Source: Peronospora farinosa
Taxonomy: Eukaryota > Oomycota > Peronosporomycetes > Peronosporales > Peronosporaceae
Direction: 5' to 3'
DNA length: 64,000 nt
Assembly (NCBI GenBank): GCA_947646735.1
Contig: CANTFK010000077.1
Location: 62,001 to 126,000, forward strand
Numbering within the stretch: position 1 is the stretch's first letter; every line of letters begins with the position of its first letter. Shown one piece after another: positions 9,904-18,653 of the stretch. The notes below the pieces were generated by a model. The model did not search any database, was not told the DNA's origin, and worked only from the letters and a program-made list of their open reading frames with translations. The position numbers and the translations under genes were made by a program.

Positions 9904-10725
9904 TCGAGAAGGTGACAGAGTATTATTATCAACAAGTGGATTATCGTACACTTCAGTGGCGTATTTTGGGCGCTAATAAGTTAGCGCCAAGATATAATGA
10001 CCCATCCCATTTCGGGTTGTTAAGGTGCATGGCGACGCTTACACGCTAGATATACCTATATCTATGCGTTTGCACCCGACGTAGAACGTCGGGTGCCTCA
10101 AGGCTTACCTTCCGGCGGATCTACCTTCGAATCTTCCCCGCTCTTCTGTGCCATCTCAAAGTCCGACATCCCTTGAAGACGACGCTGTCGACGACTGGGA
10201 CCTAGTCCTGCCCGAACGCGTGCAGACTCGATCTGCTGGGGTCCTCCGAACGCAGTCGTCTCAAGATGACGTAGGCGCTCAACCAGTACCAGCTGCTCAC
10301 GTCGAGTCCGCTCAGCAGCCTCAGTCGCAGCATCCGCACGATCTTGAGCTCTCTCAGCCATCTCGCAAGCATCAAGTAGGGCATTCTTCGACTCCTCGGC
10401 TTCAGCGCGGAGTAGGCGCAGCTCATCATTCGACTGTACAGGCGCCCGATTACGAGAATCGGCGCTCATCGCCAGAGGTCTTCCGTCGTGATGCTCCTCC
10501 ACCCTTAGTTGATGCATCGACGCGCGCCGCTAGATCGTTGATCGAATTGTCGATCACGAGGATCACAAGCCCCAGGCGCCGAGTAATGACTCGGCGCCCA
10601 CGAAGAACCATGTCGAGAAGCATTACAGGGTGTGCTGGTTGGGATATTCGCTGGCGGACGATACATTGGAGCCATCGATTATGCTGACTCAGGATGTCCC
10701 AGACGTGGTAGAGGACTATGAGCCG
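9904..10725 (+). pseudogene. Integrase C-terminus and decayed chromodomain of Gypsy-1b
   Basis: Around 9975-10070 frames can be read as KLAPRYN and KVHGDAYTLDIPISMRLHPT, the usual Gypsy integrase C-terminal segment. At about 10545-10725 a frame reads YRVCWLGYSLADDTLEPS followed by DVPDVVEDYE, the classic chromodomain pattern. The tryptophan of the D-x-W-E-P motif is leucine, so histone-tail binding is probably lost. Chromodomains direct integration of chromoviruses to marked chromatin. Several frame changes separate the pieces. Confidence 0.65.
10098..10517 (-). CDS. Antisense ORF in the 3' region of Gypsy-1b
   Basis: A 139-codon ATG-started frame lies on the strand opposite to the element, between integrase and the 3' LTR. 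The protein is highly charged and helical (LRAEAEESKNALLDACEMAE, then ERTRREQLVLVERLRHLE), so a coiled coil is likely. Its N-terminal end nearly reaches the chromodomain-coding segment. Gypsy-2 carries a longer antisense ORF in the same place. Plant Tat/Ogre-type elements also have antisense ORFs there, but no sequence relation is claimed. It could be coincidental, although the composition is protein-like. Confidence 0.4.
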   Translation of the reverse strand: MHQLRVEEHHDGRPLAMSADSRNRAPVQSNDELRLLRAEAEESKNALLDACEMAERAQDRADAATEAAERTRREQLVLVERLRHLETTAFGGPQQIESARVRAGLGPSRRQRRLQGMSDFEMAQKSGEDSKVDPPEGKP

Positions 10726-11263
10726 CGTAGGAAGACGGTGATCGCGACCGATGCTGCCGATTCTACCCCCGATCGGGCGAGCCATAACGCTCGCGAGCAA
10801 CAGAACTACGACGCCGAGTTCCCTAGCGAATTCGAGACTTATTACGAGGCCCGAGGAAACATGGATAGTATGGCAGTCGATCGAGACTGCATAAACGACA
10901 ATAGCGAGTCGAATTTGACTCGCTTGGGGACCTAACTTGCGACATCAATAGTGGTAAACCACTGCACCACCGGAACGACAGCGAGTCGAGAGCTTCTTAA
11001 TGGCTTGACGGAATTCCGGAATACCGGATGATTAACGCTAATTAAGCAGTATAGTGTTCACGGTCTCAAGTCGTCGTCCCTGGTTCACGGTGCATGATCC
11101 CTGCAGTTCGTACAGTTGTTGCCCTCATAAAATCCTTTTGCGCGCGGCCAGGGTCCATGCTGCTCAGTTTTGTGTCTCGGAGCAGGTTCGAGGTTGTGTT
11201 GCTGCATTTTCGGTGAAAAGGATCATTTTCATGTTATGTGCTTACGTTGTAGTAAGCACAACT
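10726..11263 (+). other. Gypsy-1b 3' non-coding region
   Basis: About 540 bases between the chromodomain and the polypurine tract. Short frames are present, but none shows a recognisable domain. Confidence 0.5.
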
Positions 11264-11275
11264 CAAGAGGGGGGA
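11264..11275 (+). promoter_or_regulatory. Polypurine tract of Gypsy-1b
   Basis: The purine run AAGAGGGGGGA lies directly against the LTR start at 11276. This is the expected plus-strand primer position and marks the next repeat as a 3' LTR. Confidence 0.8.
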
Positions 11276-11598
11276 TGTAATGGAGCAACCTATTACATAA
11301 GTAGTTATAGGATTAATACATAATTACATAAGTAGGCATAGGGCAGTATTCGATTAGCGGATACTGCGCGTCATTTTATTATTGGTTTATTATTGGGGTG
11401 CCATACCCAATAATTAGCCAATAATAAATTGACTTCCATATTGAGTGGTTCCCATGAGCTAGGGAACATATTCGCACTTACTGCGATTTAAAACTAAAAA
11501 AAACAAAAATAAAACAGAGTTATATTTACGAGTTAATTAAGAGCGCTTCCTCAACGCCCTTTTAGTGTAAGACGGCAACGGGCCCTTATTCCGTTACA
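11276..11598 (+). repeat. 3' LTR of Gypsy-1b (323 bp)
   Basis: Begins TGTAATGGAG and ends CCGTTACA. It matches the reverse complement of 5198-5516. It joins directly to pogo-like transposase sequence at 11599, showing that the element, or the recombinant, landed in that gene. Confidence 0.88.
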
Positions 11599-12199
11599 GC
11601 GTTGCTCAAGGAACATCAACCTCAACAATCTCGGTTGCTTTATCGCAACAATGCGAAGGCTTGGATGACCCATTTTGTCTTTCTCGAGTGGCTCAAAGCA
11701 TTTGAGCTACAGATGGCTGATAAAAGTTTTTTTTCATCATGGACAATTGCAGTGCGTACGCCTCTCTGACGGGACTTCCCGCTCGCATCTAGCTAGAGAA
11801 CACAGCTCTCACCGAACACCACCTCAAAGCTGCAACCATGTGATGCCGGATCATCAGAAACCTGAAGTCCTACTATCGGCGCTATTTTATCTCCTCCGAT
11901 GGAAACGCATAGATTGAGAGAAAGTGAACATCCTACAAGCTATCAGGCTTGTAATTCCGGCATGGAGGGACAAGGTCAAGCTTGCAACAACCGCCAATTA
12001 CTTCTGGCAATGCAGGAACCGCACTGTCGCCCTCGACCTCGTACAGTATCAAAAACTGCAGTGATAAGGAGAAGGCCGCCGATCTCCTGGATAAAACTAT
12101 CGTGAAGGATTTGGAGGCACAGGTCAAGCAGCTTCGTTACCGCAATTCGATGTACATCAAAAACCTTTTTAACTATCCAGATTAGGAGGTGGTCACCTA
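11599..12199 (+). pseudogene. Pogo/Tigger-like DDE transposase remnant, part 1
   Basis: Three frames in turn give typical DDE_1 (CENP-B/Jerky/Tigger) sequence. NNAKAWMTHFVFLEWLKAFE lies near 11650, MDNCSAYASLTGLP near 11740 with the second catalytic Asp, IIRNLKSYYRRYF near 11845, and LQAIRLVIPAWRDKVKLAT near 11940. The C-terminal helix VKQLRYRNSMYIKNLFNYPD follows, then a stop. The N-terminal DNA-binding part is missing at the LTR junction. Stops and frameshifts show it is dead. The gene continues at 17636 after the LTR-B insertion. The family call rests on remembered family patterns, not on a search. Confidence 0.7.
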
Positions 12200-12829
12200 T
12201 GTGGTGAAGTGCCAAGAGAAATCAGAGCTTAAAGTGAATGGGAACAGAGGGCAAGAGAATTTCTGGTCACTTCCCCGAGGGGATGACCACGACACGGCCT
12301 CGCAGATCTGCAACCTCACACCAGGCCCAAACCTTATTAAAAATATATGGACCCAGACGTGCAGAGCCACCACAGGCCCCAGGATACAGGGTCCAAGGCC
12401 CGGGGTACCAGGGTACCGGAGCCCAATGCCCGAGGGTGCAGAAACGGTACACGGAATATCGAAGATTACAGAAACTACAGGTACCAAGGAGCCAATTCTT
12501 CCTCCAAGAGTCGACACGTGGCACTATCCAGAGCGAAGGGTTAGGTTTAGGCAAGAAAAGCATACAGAGAATAAGATAAATAAACACACTCGAATTTGCA
12601 TTACACATGGCAGCTCCAAGCGCTTTCTACAAGCTTCTACGTCGCTGCACCTCTTCCGGGCGGGATATCCTTTGTCCCCCCCCCCCCGACGTCAGCAGGT
12701 GTTAGACGGCTCAAGCTACTCAAGTTGAACCTCAGGATAGTTGGCCTGAGGTGTCAAGTAAGTGTCAAGACTCTACGACCCGCTACAGGAAGCGGTTTCC
12801 CTACGGGGAACAAGAAAAAGGGGTCCAAG

Positions 12830-13054
12830 TGTTGTCAATATGACTCCTCGACCAGCTGCGATACTATCGTCATTCCAGTGATTGGATGCAGTTGAAGTTC
12901 GGTGATTGGATGCAGTTGAAGTTTGGATCAAGTAGAGTGTATCCAGAGGGTAAACATTAGGCTTAGAGTAGCGTAAGCGAACTAAGGACCAAATGAATCA
13001 CTTTGCGTTTTGCATTAAAACAATCAAGCACTTCCAACCTATCCAAGATCTTTA
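12830..13054 (+). repeat. 5' LTR of Copia-1 (225 bp)
   Basis: Starts TGTTGTCAATATG and ends AAGATCTTTA. It contains a tandem-like direct repeat, gattggatgcagttgaagtt, twice. By eye it is identical to 17087-17311. Confidence 0.95.
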
Positions 13055-13068
13055 GGTTATGAGCCCAA
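13055..13068 (+). promoter_or_regulatory. Primer-binding site of Copia-1 (half-tRNA type)
   Basis: GGTTATGAGCCCAA begins at the base after the LTR. Its complement contains GGGCTCATAACC, the conserved anticodon stem-loop of eukaryotic initiator tRNA-Met. Drosophila copia and yeast Ty5 are known to prime from that internal tRNA segment. The gag ATG (13059-13061) lies inside this site. Confidence 0.8.
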
Positions 13069-16000
13069 GCCCCGCCACCTCAACCTCTGCTGCCGACTAC
13101 GCGTTCGCTATGGAGCACTCGTCGCTGAATCGCATCAACAAGTTTGATGGAACCAACTTCCACGCCTGGAAGTTCAAGATGCAGATGGTGCTCGAGGAGC
13201 GTGACCTGTGGGAGGTCGTCTCTGGGGAAGTGAAGATTGGTGACTTGGCGAACACGATGGACCAAGCGTCGTTCAAGAGGAAGTCTCGCAAGGCCATGGC
13301 AGCTATCTGCTTGGCTATGGAAGATTCGCAACTGCCGCTCGTCCGCTCTGCAAGTGATGCGCATAATGCATGGTCAAGACTTGAAGACCACTTCGAGAAG
13401 AAGAGCTTGGCGAATAAGCTCTTCCTTCGTCGTCGTCTCTTCACAGTCACGATGGAAGAAGGGGACGATGTGATGGAACACATCAATAAGGTAAAGACTC
13501 TGGCAGAGCAGCTCGAAGCAGTCGGCGCTCCGGTCAGTGCTGACGACCTGGTAATCACGCTGCTTGGAAGTCTCAGCGAATCGTACCAGTTCCTCATCAC
13601 TGCGTTGGAATCGAGAGCTGATACGTTGACGTGGGAGCTAGTGTCGTCTAGGCTTCTTCATGAGGACATGAAACGCAAGGAACAAAGTGGTAGCGTCGAC
13701 GGAGCTACCCATGGCCAAGCGTTTATGACAAGAGACAACAAGCGCAACAAAGGGCGACCGGTGAAGAAGACTGGGGCGTGCCATAATTGCGGCAAAATGG
13801 GTCATTGGATCGCGGAGTGTCCTTCGCGAGGCCAAGACAACACGGAACAATACCGATCGCATCGCGCCAACGTCGCTCAGAACGACAATGACGGCGACTA
13901 TCTATTTTCGGTTAGCTGGAGTAAAAGCACCGACAACGCGGATGAAGTGTGGCTGGTCGACTCAGGAGCGACGCAGCACATGACGTGCTCCAAGAAGTTC
14001 ATGACAAACTACAAGCTCTTCTCTCCAATTGACGTACACCTTGCAGACGATGGTGTCGTGCAAGCAATTGGATGTGGTGACATAATGATGTCAATGAAGA
14101 CCCCGAAGGGTATCAAGAAGGGTGTACTGACGAAGGTGTGGCACATTCCCAAGCTATCCCGCAACCTTTTCTCGGTCGGTCGATTTACTAAGGACGTCGG
14201 TCCTGTAACATTCGACACGGATGGCTGTTTTGCCGAAGCGAATAGCATGAAGTGGAAGATCGGAGCTCGTGAGGGTAAAGGTCTCTTCAAGCTTCAAATG
14301 ACGCCACTTCTGGGAGATGAAGCCAATGCAGCCAAGTCGTCGGGATGTTATGGGGACACCAAGTCGTACCTCTGGCACCTTCGACTTGGTCATTTGGGCC
14401 ACGATGGACTTGATACCATCGTGAAGAAGAAACTTGGTGTTGGAATCAACATAACGTCTGTCGAAGACTGGGATGTTTGTGATGGGTGTTCGCTTGGTAA
14501 GCAAACACGCGTGCGTTTTCAATCGACAGCACCAAAACGCTCAACCAAGATTCTGGATGTCATTCACAGCGACGTCTGTGGACCTATGTCAAGATTAACT
14601 TTTAGTGGTAAACGATACTTCGTCACGTTCATTGACGACAAGTCAAGATACTGCGTGGTGTACCTTATGAAGAAGAAGTCCGAAGTGACCACCAAGTTTG
14701 CTGAGTTTGTTGCTCTTGCCGAGACTCAAACTGGTAATCGCGTCAAGACGCTAATTTGTGACAACGGCGGCGAGTACACGGCTGGAGACATGGCGAAGTT
14801 TTGTACCAAGAACGGTATTGTTCGAAAGTACACGCCACCGTACACACCACAGCTGAATGGGGTCGCGGAGCGAATGAACCGGACGCTCGTGGAATGTGCT
14901 CGTTGCATGCTGGAGCACGCTGGATTACCCAAGAAATATTGGGGCGAAGCTGTGACGACGGCAATGTTTCTGCGAAACCGATGCCCAACAAGAGCCATAA
15001 GTGAAGAAAAGTCACCTTATGAGGTCTGGACGAAGAAGAAGCCTGTACTGACAAACCTCAAGGTATTTGGATGTCATGCGTACGTCCATATTCCGCACGA
15101 GAAACGCTCAAAATTAGATGCCAAGGCTTCACTATGCCGTTTTTTGGGCTACGCGGAGCATCTCAAGTCCTACCGCTTTGAGGACATATCAAGTGGGCGC
15201 GTCACCGTAAGTCGTGATGCGCAGTTTATGGAAGACGTCTTCGACGGTGGTAGATCTGTCCAAGAACAAGCGGTCACTGATCTCAACGAGGAATTGAGTA
15301 CGGACCATGAAGATACGGATGACGCTATGAATGAAGATGAAGACGTTGAGAACGTCCAAACGACAGACTTCGCGCCTGGCGACAAAAGACATCCAAGAAC
15401 ACAATCTCTTGATCAAGCAACGGAAATTCCGAGTTCGAAGCGACAAAACATGTCGGCAATTGCTGAAGGAGATTTTGAGGCGGCATTCGTTGTGGATTCA
15501 GTGGGAGAAATGCCGACCACGCACAGGTCGGCGATGGAATCCATCAACTCTGTGAAATGGGAAGAAGCGTGCGACTCCGAAATCAACTCGCTGCTCAAGA
15601 ACAAGACATGGGATCTTGTTCAGCTTCCCAAAGGTCGCAAAGCAATCGGCTGCAGATGGGTATTTCGTGTCAAAGAAAACAAGGATGGACAAATTGAGCG
15701 GTTCAAGGCACGCCTGGTTGCAAAAGGATTCTCGCAAAAGTTCGGTATTGACTATGAAGAAACATTCGCGCCTGTGGCAAAGTTCACGTCAATCCGAATC
15801 GTACTAAGTCTTGCGGCGAAGTATGATCTTACCGTGCACCAGATGGACGTCAAGACTGCTTTTCTCAATGGTGAGCTGGACGAAGACATTTACATGATTC
15901 AGCCTGAAGGTTACGTCAAGGACAGCAATACCAACCTCGTGTGCAAGCTCAATCGATCGCTGTACGGACTGAAGCAATCGCCGCGCATGTGGAACAAGAC

Positions 16001-17138
16001 CATTGACGAGTTCATGCTGAAGCTTGGTTTGAAGAAATGTGAATCGGACCACTGCATCTACACGAAACGCGACGGTGAAGCCATAATCTTCGTCGCACTC
16101 TATGTGGACGACTTGGTACTTGCAAGCAGCAGTGACAAGATGCTCAATACAGTAAAGGACGCCTTGAGTGATCGATTTGAGATGACCAACTTGGGTAAGC
16201 TCAACTTCTTTCTTGGCATGGAAATCGATCAAGAACGTGGAAAGGTATCGATGCGTCAGACCAAGTTTGCCAAGGACGTTTTGACTAAGTTTGGCATGGA
16301 CAACAGCAATCCAGTCAAGACACCACAAGATCCAGGACTCAAATTGGCGAAGTCCATGTGCGAGGATGGGTGCAATCACAGCGACACAATGGCAAATGTG
16401 CCCTACCGAAGTGCTGTTGGTTGCCTCATGTACCTTATGGTTGGCACGCGTCCCGACCTTGCCGCTGCAGTGGGAGTCCTCAGCCAATTTGCAGCAGATC
16501 CATGTCCTACACATTGGCAAGCGCTAAAGCGGGTATTTCGGTACATTCAAGGCACGAAGACCTACGGCATCGAGTTCACGGCGGATGGCGATGCTCTTAC
16601 AGGCTATTCGGATGCAGACTGGGCAGGCGACACTGAGTCGCGCCGAAGTACAAGTGGCTACGCGTTCATGATGAACGGCGGGTGTATCAGTTGGAGAAGC
16701 AAGAAACAAAAAACGGTGGCGCTGTCTTCAACGGAAGCTGAGTACATGGCACTATCGGAAGCTACTCAAGAGGCAGTTTGGTTGAAGGCCTTCCTATGCG
16801 AGCTTGGAGAAATGGCAAAGGACGAAGCGGTCAAGATCTACGAGGACAATCAAGGTTCGATAGCGTTGGCCAAGAATCCCGAGTTTCACAAGCGCACCAA
16901 GCACATCGACATACGATACCACTTCGTACGCGAGAAGGTGGAAGATGGCCAAGTTGTGCTACAGTATGTGTCAACACTTGACATGCTGGCCGACCTCATG
17001 ACGAAGCCAATTCCCGGCCCACAGTTCAGTACGCTCCGAAGCAAACTTGGCATTATGGCATCATCGGCTGTCGAGTCGAGTGGGAGTGTTGTCAATATGA
17101 CTCCTCGACCAGCTGCGATACTATCGTCATTCCAGTGA
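13059..17138 (+). CDS. Gag-Pol polyprotein of Copia-1 (1359 aa)
   Basis: A single open frame in Copia order. Gag (residues 18-230, INKFDGTNFHAWKFKMQM) is followed by a CCHC knuckle CHNCGKMGHWIAEC (near 240), protease with VDSGATQHM (near 300), integrase with the HHCC zinc region (WHLRLGHLG to CDGCSLGK) and D,D,E residues (HSDVCGP, CDNGGEY, NGVAERMNR), RT with MDVKTAFLNG and YVDD, and RNase H with YSDADWAGD, SSTEAEYMAL and YEDNQGSI. The first ATG is inside the primer-binding site; a second in-frame ATG is at 13110. The last 17 codons lie in the 3' LTR. With no stop between gag and pol, Gag:Pol ratio control must occur by another route. All catalytic residues I could check are present. Confidence 0.95.
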   Translation: MSPSPATSTSAADYAFAMEHSSLNRINKFDGTNFHAWKFKMQMVLEERDLWEVVSGEVKIGDLANTMDQASFKRKSRKAMAAICLAMEDSQLPLVRSASDAHNAWSRLEDHFEKKSLANKLFLRRRLFTVTMEEGDDVMEHINKVKTLAEQLEAVGAPVSADDLVITLLGSLSESYQFLITALESRADTLTWELVSSRLLHEDMKRKEQSGSVDGATHGQAFMTRDNKRNKGRPVKKTGACHNCGKMGHWIAECPSRGQDNTEQYRSHRANVAQNDNDGDYLFSVSWSKSTDNADEVWLVDSGATQHMTCSKKFMTNYKLFSPIDVHLADDGVVQAIGCGDIMMSMKTPKGIKKGVLTKVWHIPKLSRNLFSVGRFTKDVGPVTFDTDGCFAEANSMKWKIGAREGKGLFKLQMTPLLGDEANAAKSSGCYGDTKSYLWHLRLGHLGHDGLDTIVKKKLGVGINITSVEDWDVCDGCSLGKQTRVRFQSTAPKRSTKILDVIHSDVCGPMSRLTFSGKRYFVTFIDDKSRYCVVYLMKKKSEVTTKFAEFVALAETQTGNRVKTLICDNGGEYTAGDMAKFCTKNGIVRKYTPPYTPQLNGVAERMNRTLVECARCMLEHAGLPKKYWGEAVTTAMFLRNRCPTRAISEEKSPYEVWTKKKPVLTNLKVFGCHAYVHIPHEKRSKLDAKASLCRFLGYAEHLKSYRFEDISSGRVTVSRDAQFMEDVFDGGRSVQEQAVTDLNEELSTDHEDTDDAMNEDEDVENVQTTDFAPGDKRHPRTQSLDQATEIPSSKRQNMSAIAEGDFEAAFVVDSVGEMPTTHRSAMESINSVKWEEACDSEINSLLKNKTWDLVQLPKGRKAIGCRWVFRVKENKDGQIERFKARLVAKGFSQKFGIDYEETFAPVAKFTSIRIVLSLAAKYDLTVHQMDVKTAFLNGELDEDIYMIQPEGYVKDSNTNLVCKLNRSLYGLKQSPRMWNKTIDEFMLKLGLKKCESDHCIYTKRDGEAIIFVALYVDDLVLASSSDKMLNTVKDALSDRFEMTNLGKLNFFLGMEIDQERGKVSMRQTKFAKDVLTKFGMDNSNPVKTPQDPGLKLAKSMCEDGCNHSDTMANVPYRSAVGCLMYLMVGTRPDLAAAVGVLSQFAADPCPTHWQALKRVFRYIQGTKTYGIEFTADGDALTGYSDADWAGDTESRRSTSGYAFMMNGGCISWRSKKQKTVALSSTEAEYMALSEATQEAVWLKAFLCELGEMAKDEAVKIYEDNQGSIALAKNPEFHKRTKHIDIRYHFVREKVEDGQVVLQYVSTLDMLADLMTKPIPGPQFSTLRSKLGIMASSAVESSGSVVNMTPRPAAILSSFQ

Positions 17139-17311
17139 TTGGATGCAGTTGAAGTTCGGTGATTGGATGCAGTTGAAGTTTGGATCAAGTAGAGTGTATC
17201 CAGAGGGTAAACATTAGGCTTAGAGTAGCGTAAGCGAACTAAGGACCAAATGAATCACTTTGCGTTTTGCATTAAAACAATCAAGCACTTCCAACCTATC
17301 CAAGATCTTTA
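17087..17311 (+). repeat. 3' LTR of Copia-1 (225 bp)
   Basis: Copy of 12830-13054. A short purine-rich stretch (gagtgggag, 17078-17086) precedes it and is itself coding. Confidence 0.95.
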
Positions 17312-17635
17312 CCAAGGACCAAGAAACAGTTAGACACCGAAAGAAGTACGTAGTACCAGGTGCATCGCTCTCGACACAGTCGATTGAGACCAAGAAACCC
17401 TGGGACCGAGTGAAGTATATCCACTCGGGGACCAAAGTCCAAGTCTTATACAAAGACCAAGTCTTTAAGTCTTCTGCGTCTAACGAGAAGCAAGACCAGC
17501 CAAGCCGACGGGTACACAAGGTGAGACCCAAGGTTGACGCGACACGGTATCGGGGTACCCCCTCCGTAAGTCGGCAGTCCGGCGCTGTGTGTGTTTGTGG
17601 TTCTCTCACGTCGTTTAAGAATCCACTCCACCACA

Positions 17636-17888
17636 CCTACCTGCCATCGCTCGATGAGGTGATTCTGGAGCACCTGCCCAAGGAGGTCGACGATGCATCT
17701 GTGATTAAAGACGACAGTGAGGAACTTCCTCCGATTCCAGCGGTCGACGCACAGATGATGATTCAGTCGCTTGAACCTTCTGGATGCAGCAGGCAGATAC
17801 AGAGTACCACTTCATGACGGCACTGCAGCCGATAAGGGACAAGTTTCGGGCGATCAGAACACTCCAGATGTTGCAGAAGGGCATTTAA
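17636..17888 (+). pseudogene. Pogo/Tigger-like transposase remnant, part 2
   Basis: Continues the C-terminal tail broken at 12199. Joined across LTR-B it reads EVVTYLPSLDEVILEH, then acidic sequence, then after one frameshift FWMQQADTEYHFMTALQPIR and a stop at 17886-17888. The acidic tail and the closing helix fit the DDE_1 C-terminus. Its continuation beyond the solo LTR supports the insertion model. Confidence 0.65.
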
Positions 17889-17957
17889 AGCTATTTTAAA
17901 CGAGTTGAAGTAGCACGTATGTAGGGTAAATGAGCTAACGAAATTTGTGGGACCAGG
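17889..17957. other. Short spacer before Gypsy-2
   Basis: 69 bases with no recognised feature, ending in CCAGG (17953-17957), the probable target-site copy of Gypsy-2. Confidence 0.5.
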
Positions 17958-18599
17958 CGTAATGGGGTTACACGACGGTTGTAGCGTCTTTCCGGGAGTT
18001 TACGGTTGAATTCCCCTTTATATTGCATATAATGCATTTTGATACTTCTTTTTAGAGAGGTATCAAGTATGAGCGCTAAAGATACGGTATTTGGTAATGC
18101 CGTATCTTATCGATTAGGATTCGATAAATCGATAACGCTGTACTAAGTACATCATACACAGATGTTTAGACGATACGTCGTCCAATAGCAAAGTCTGCAT
18201 ATTATAATTACTATCATAGTAATTAATCTAGTGTAGTGTACTTAGAGTAGGACTATTCATAAAACCTTAAAGCATAAATATAATCAGTTCTTATTTTGAG
18301 TTTAAGATCGCAAGTCGTTCTGACTTGTTCTCTTGTGCACTTCGTGCGTTGGTTCTCTGAGCCTCTAAGCTTCTAGCTTGTTCTTGCACTCTGTGCGTTG
18401 GTTCTCTGAACCTTAAGCTTATTGCTTGACTGACTAAAAGTCTCTTTCCTCCTTCCTTAGAACAGGGTGACTTTAAGTCGTTTAATTAGTTCCTTAGAAC
18501 CAAGTGGCTTTTAGCCTTAACTCTATTTAGTTCTCTAGAACTAAGAGGCTTCCAGCCGAAAGTCTTCCTCTGGCTAAAGAGCTGTGCAGCTCCGCTACA
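17958..18599 (+). repeat. 5' LTR of Gypsy-2 (642 bp)
   Basis: Starts CGTAATGGGG, so the usual first T is mutated (the 3' copy has TGTAACGGGG), and ends CCGCTACA. It contains the hairpin-forming gatacgg/ccgtatc pair near 18078-18105 and two related copies of tgcgttggttctctga. Confidence 0.92.
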
Positions 18600-18601
18600 C
18601 T

Positions 18602-18613
18602 TGGTAGCACTTG
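18602..18613 (+). promoter_or_regulatory. Primer-binding site of Gypsy-2
   Basis: TGGTAGCACTTG lies two bases after the LTR, identical to the Gypsy-1 site. Confidence 0.75.
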
Positions 18614-18653
18614 TAGTCAATCCTACACCTGAGTCTGTAAAGACTGGCCCTCT

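Larger units (their letters stand above)
7263..11598 (+). mobile_element. Gypsy-1b: 5'-truncated chromovirus copy, plus strand
   Basis: The copy starts abruptly inside RT at 7263, next to the end of LTR-A, and runs through RT, RNase H, integrase, a degenerate chromodomain, an antisense ORF, a polypurine tract and a 3' LTR. It lacks a 5' LTR, gag and protease. The coding lesions match those of Gypsy-1a. It shows the 3' part of the family that Gypsy-1a has outside the window. Confidence 0.88.
12830..17311 (+). mobile_element. Copia-1: intact Ty1/Copia element, 4482 bp
   Basis: Two 225-bp LTRs flank one uninterrupted gag-pol frame. The 5-base target duplication CCAAG sits at 12825-12829 and 17312-17316. 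The unoccupied site is preserved in LTR-A at 6939-6943 (gggtCCAAGgacc). LTR identity, intact coding and a perfect TSD all point to a recent insertion that may still be active. Confidence 0.96.
12200..17635. mobile_element. LTR-B: solo LTR-like element split by Copia-1
   Basis: Runs 12200-12829 and 17317-17635 (949 bp without Copia-1). It starts TGTGGTGAAGTG and ends with the complement of TGTGGTGGAGTG, a 12-bp inverted repeat with one mismatch. The 4-base sequence CCTA occurs just before (12196-12199) and just after (17636-17639), a target-site duplication. It interrupts the transposase remnant. It is probably a solo LTR, but the long terminal inverted repeat would also fit a non-autonomous DNA element. 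Confidence 0.72.

Noticed and set aside
13110..13112. Internal ATG as the true Copia-1 start
   Set aside because: Not excluded, but the PBS-embedded ATG is first, in frame, and has a parallel in Copia-2, where it is also the first ATG after the LTR.
15804..16520. 238-codon minus frame inside Copia-1
   Set aside because: Lies opposite the conserved RT/RNase H coding strand; explained by codon bias of the real frame.
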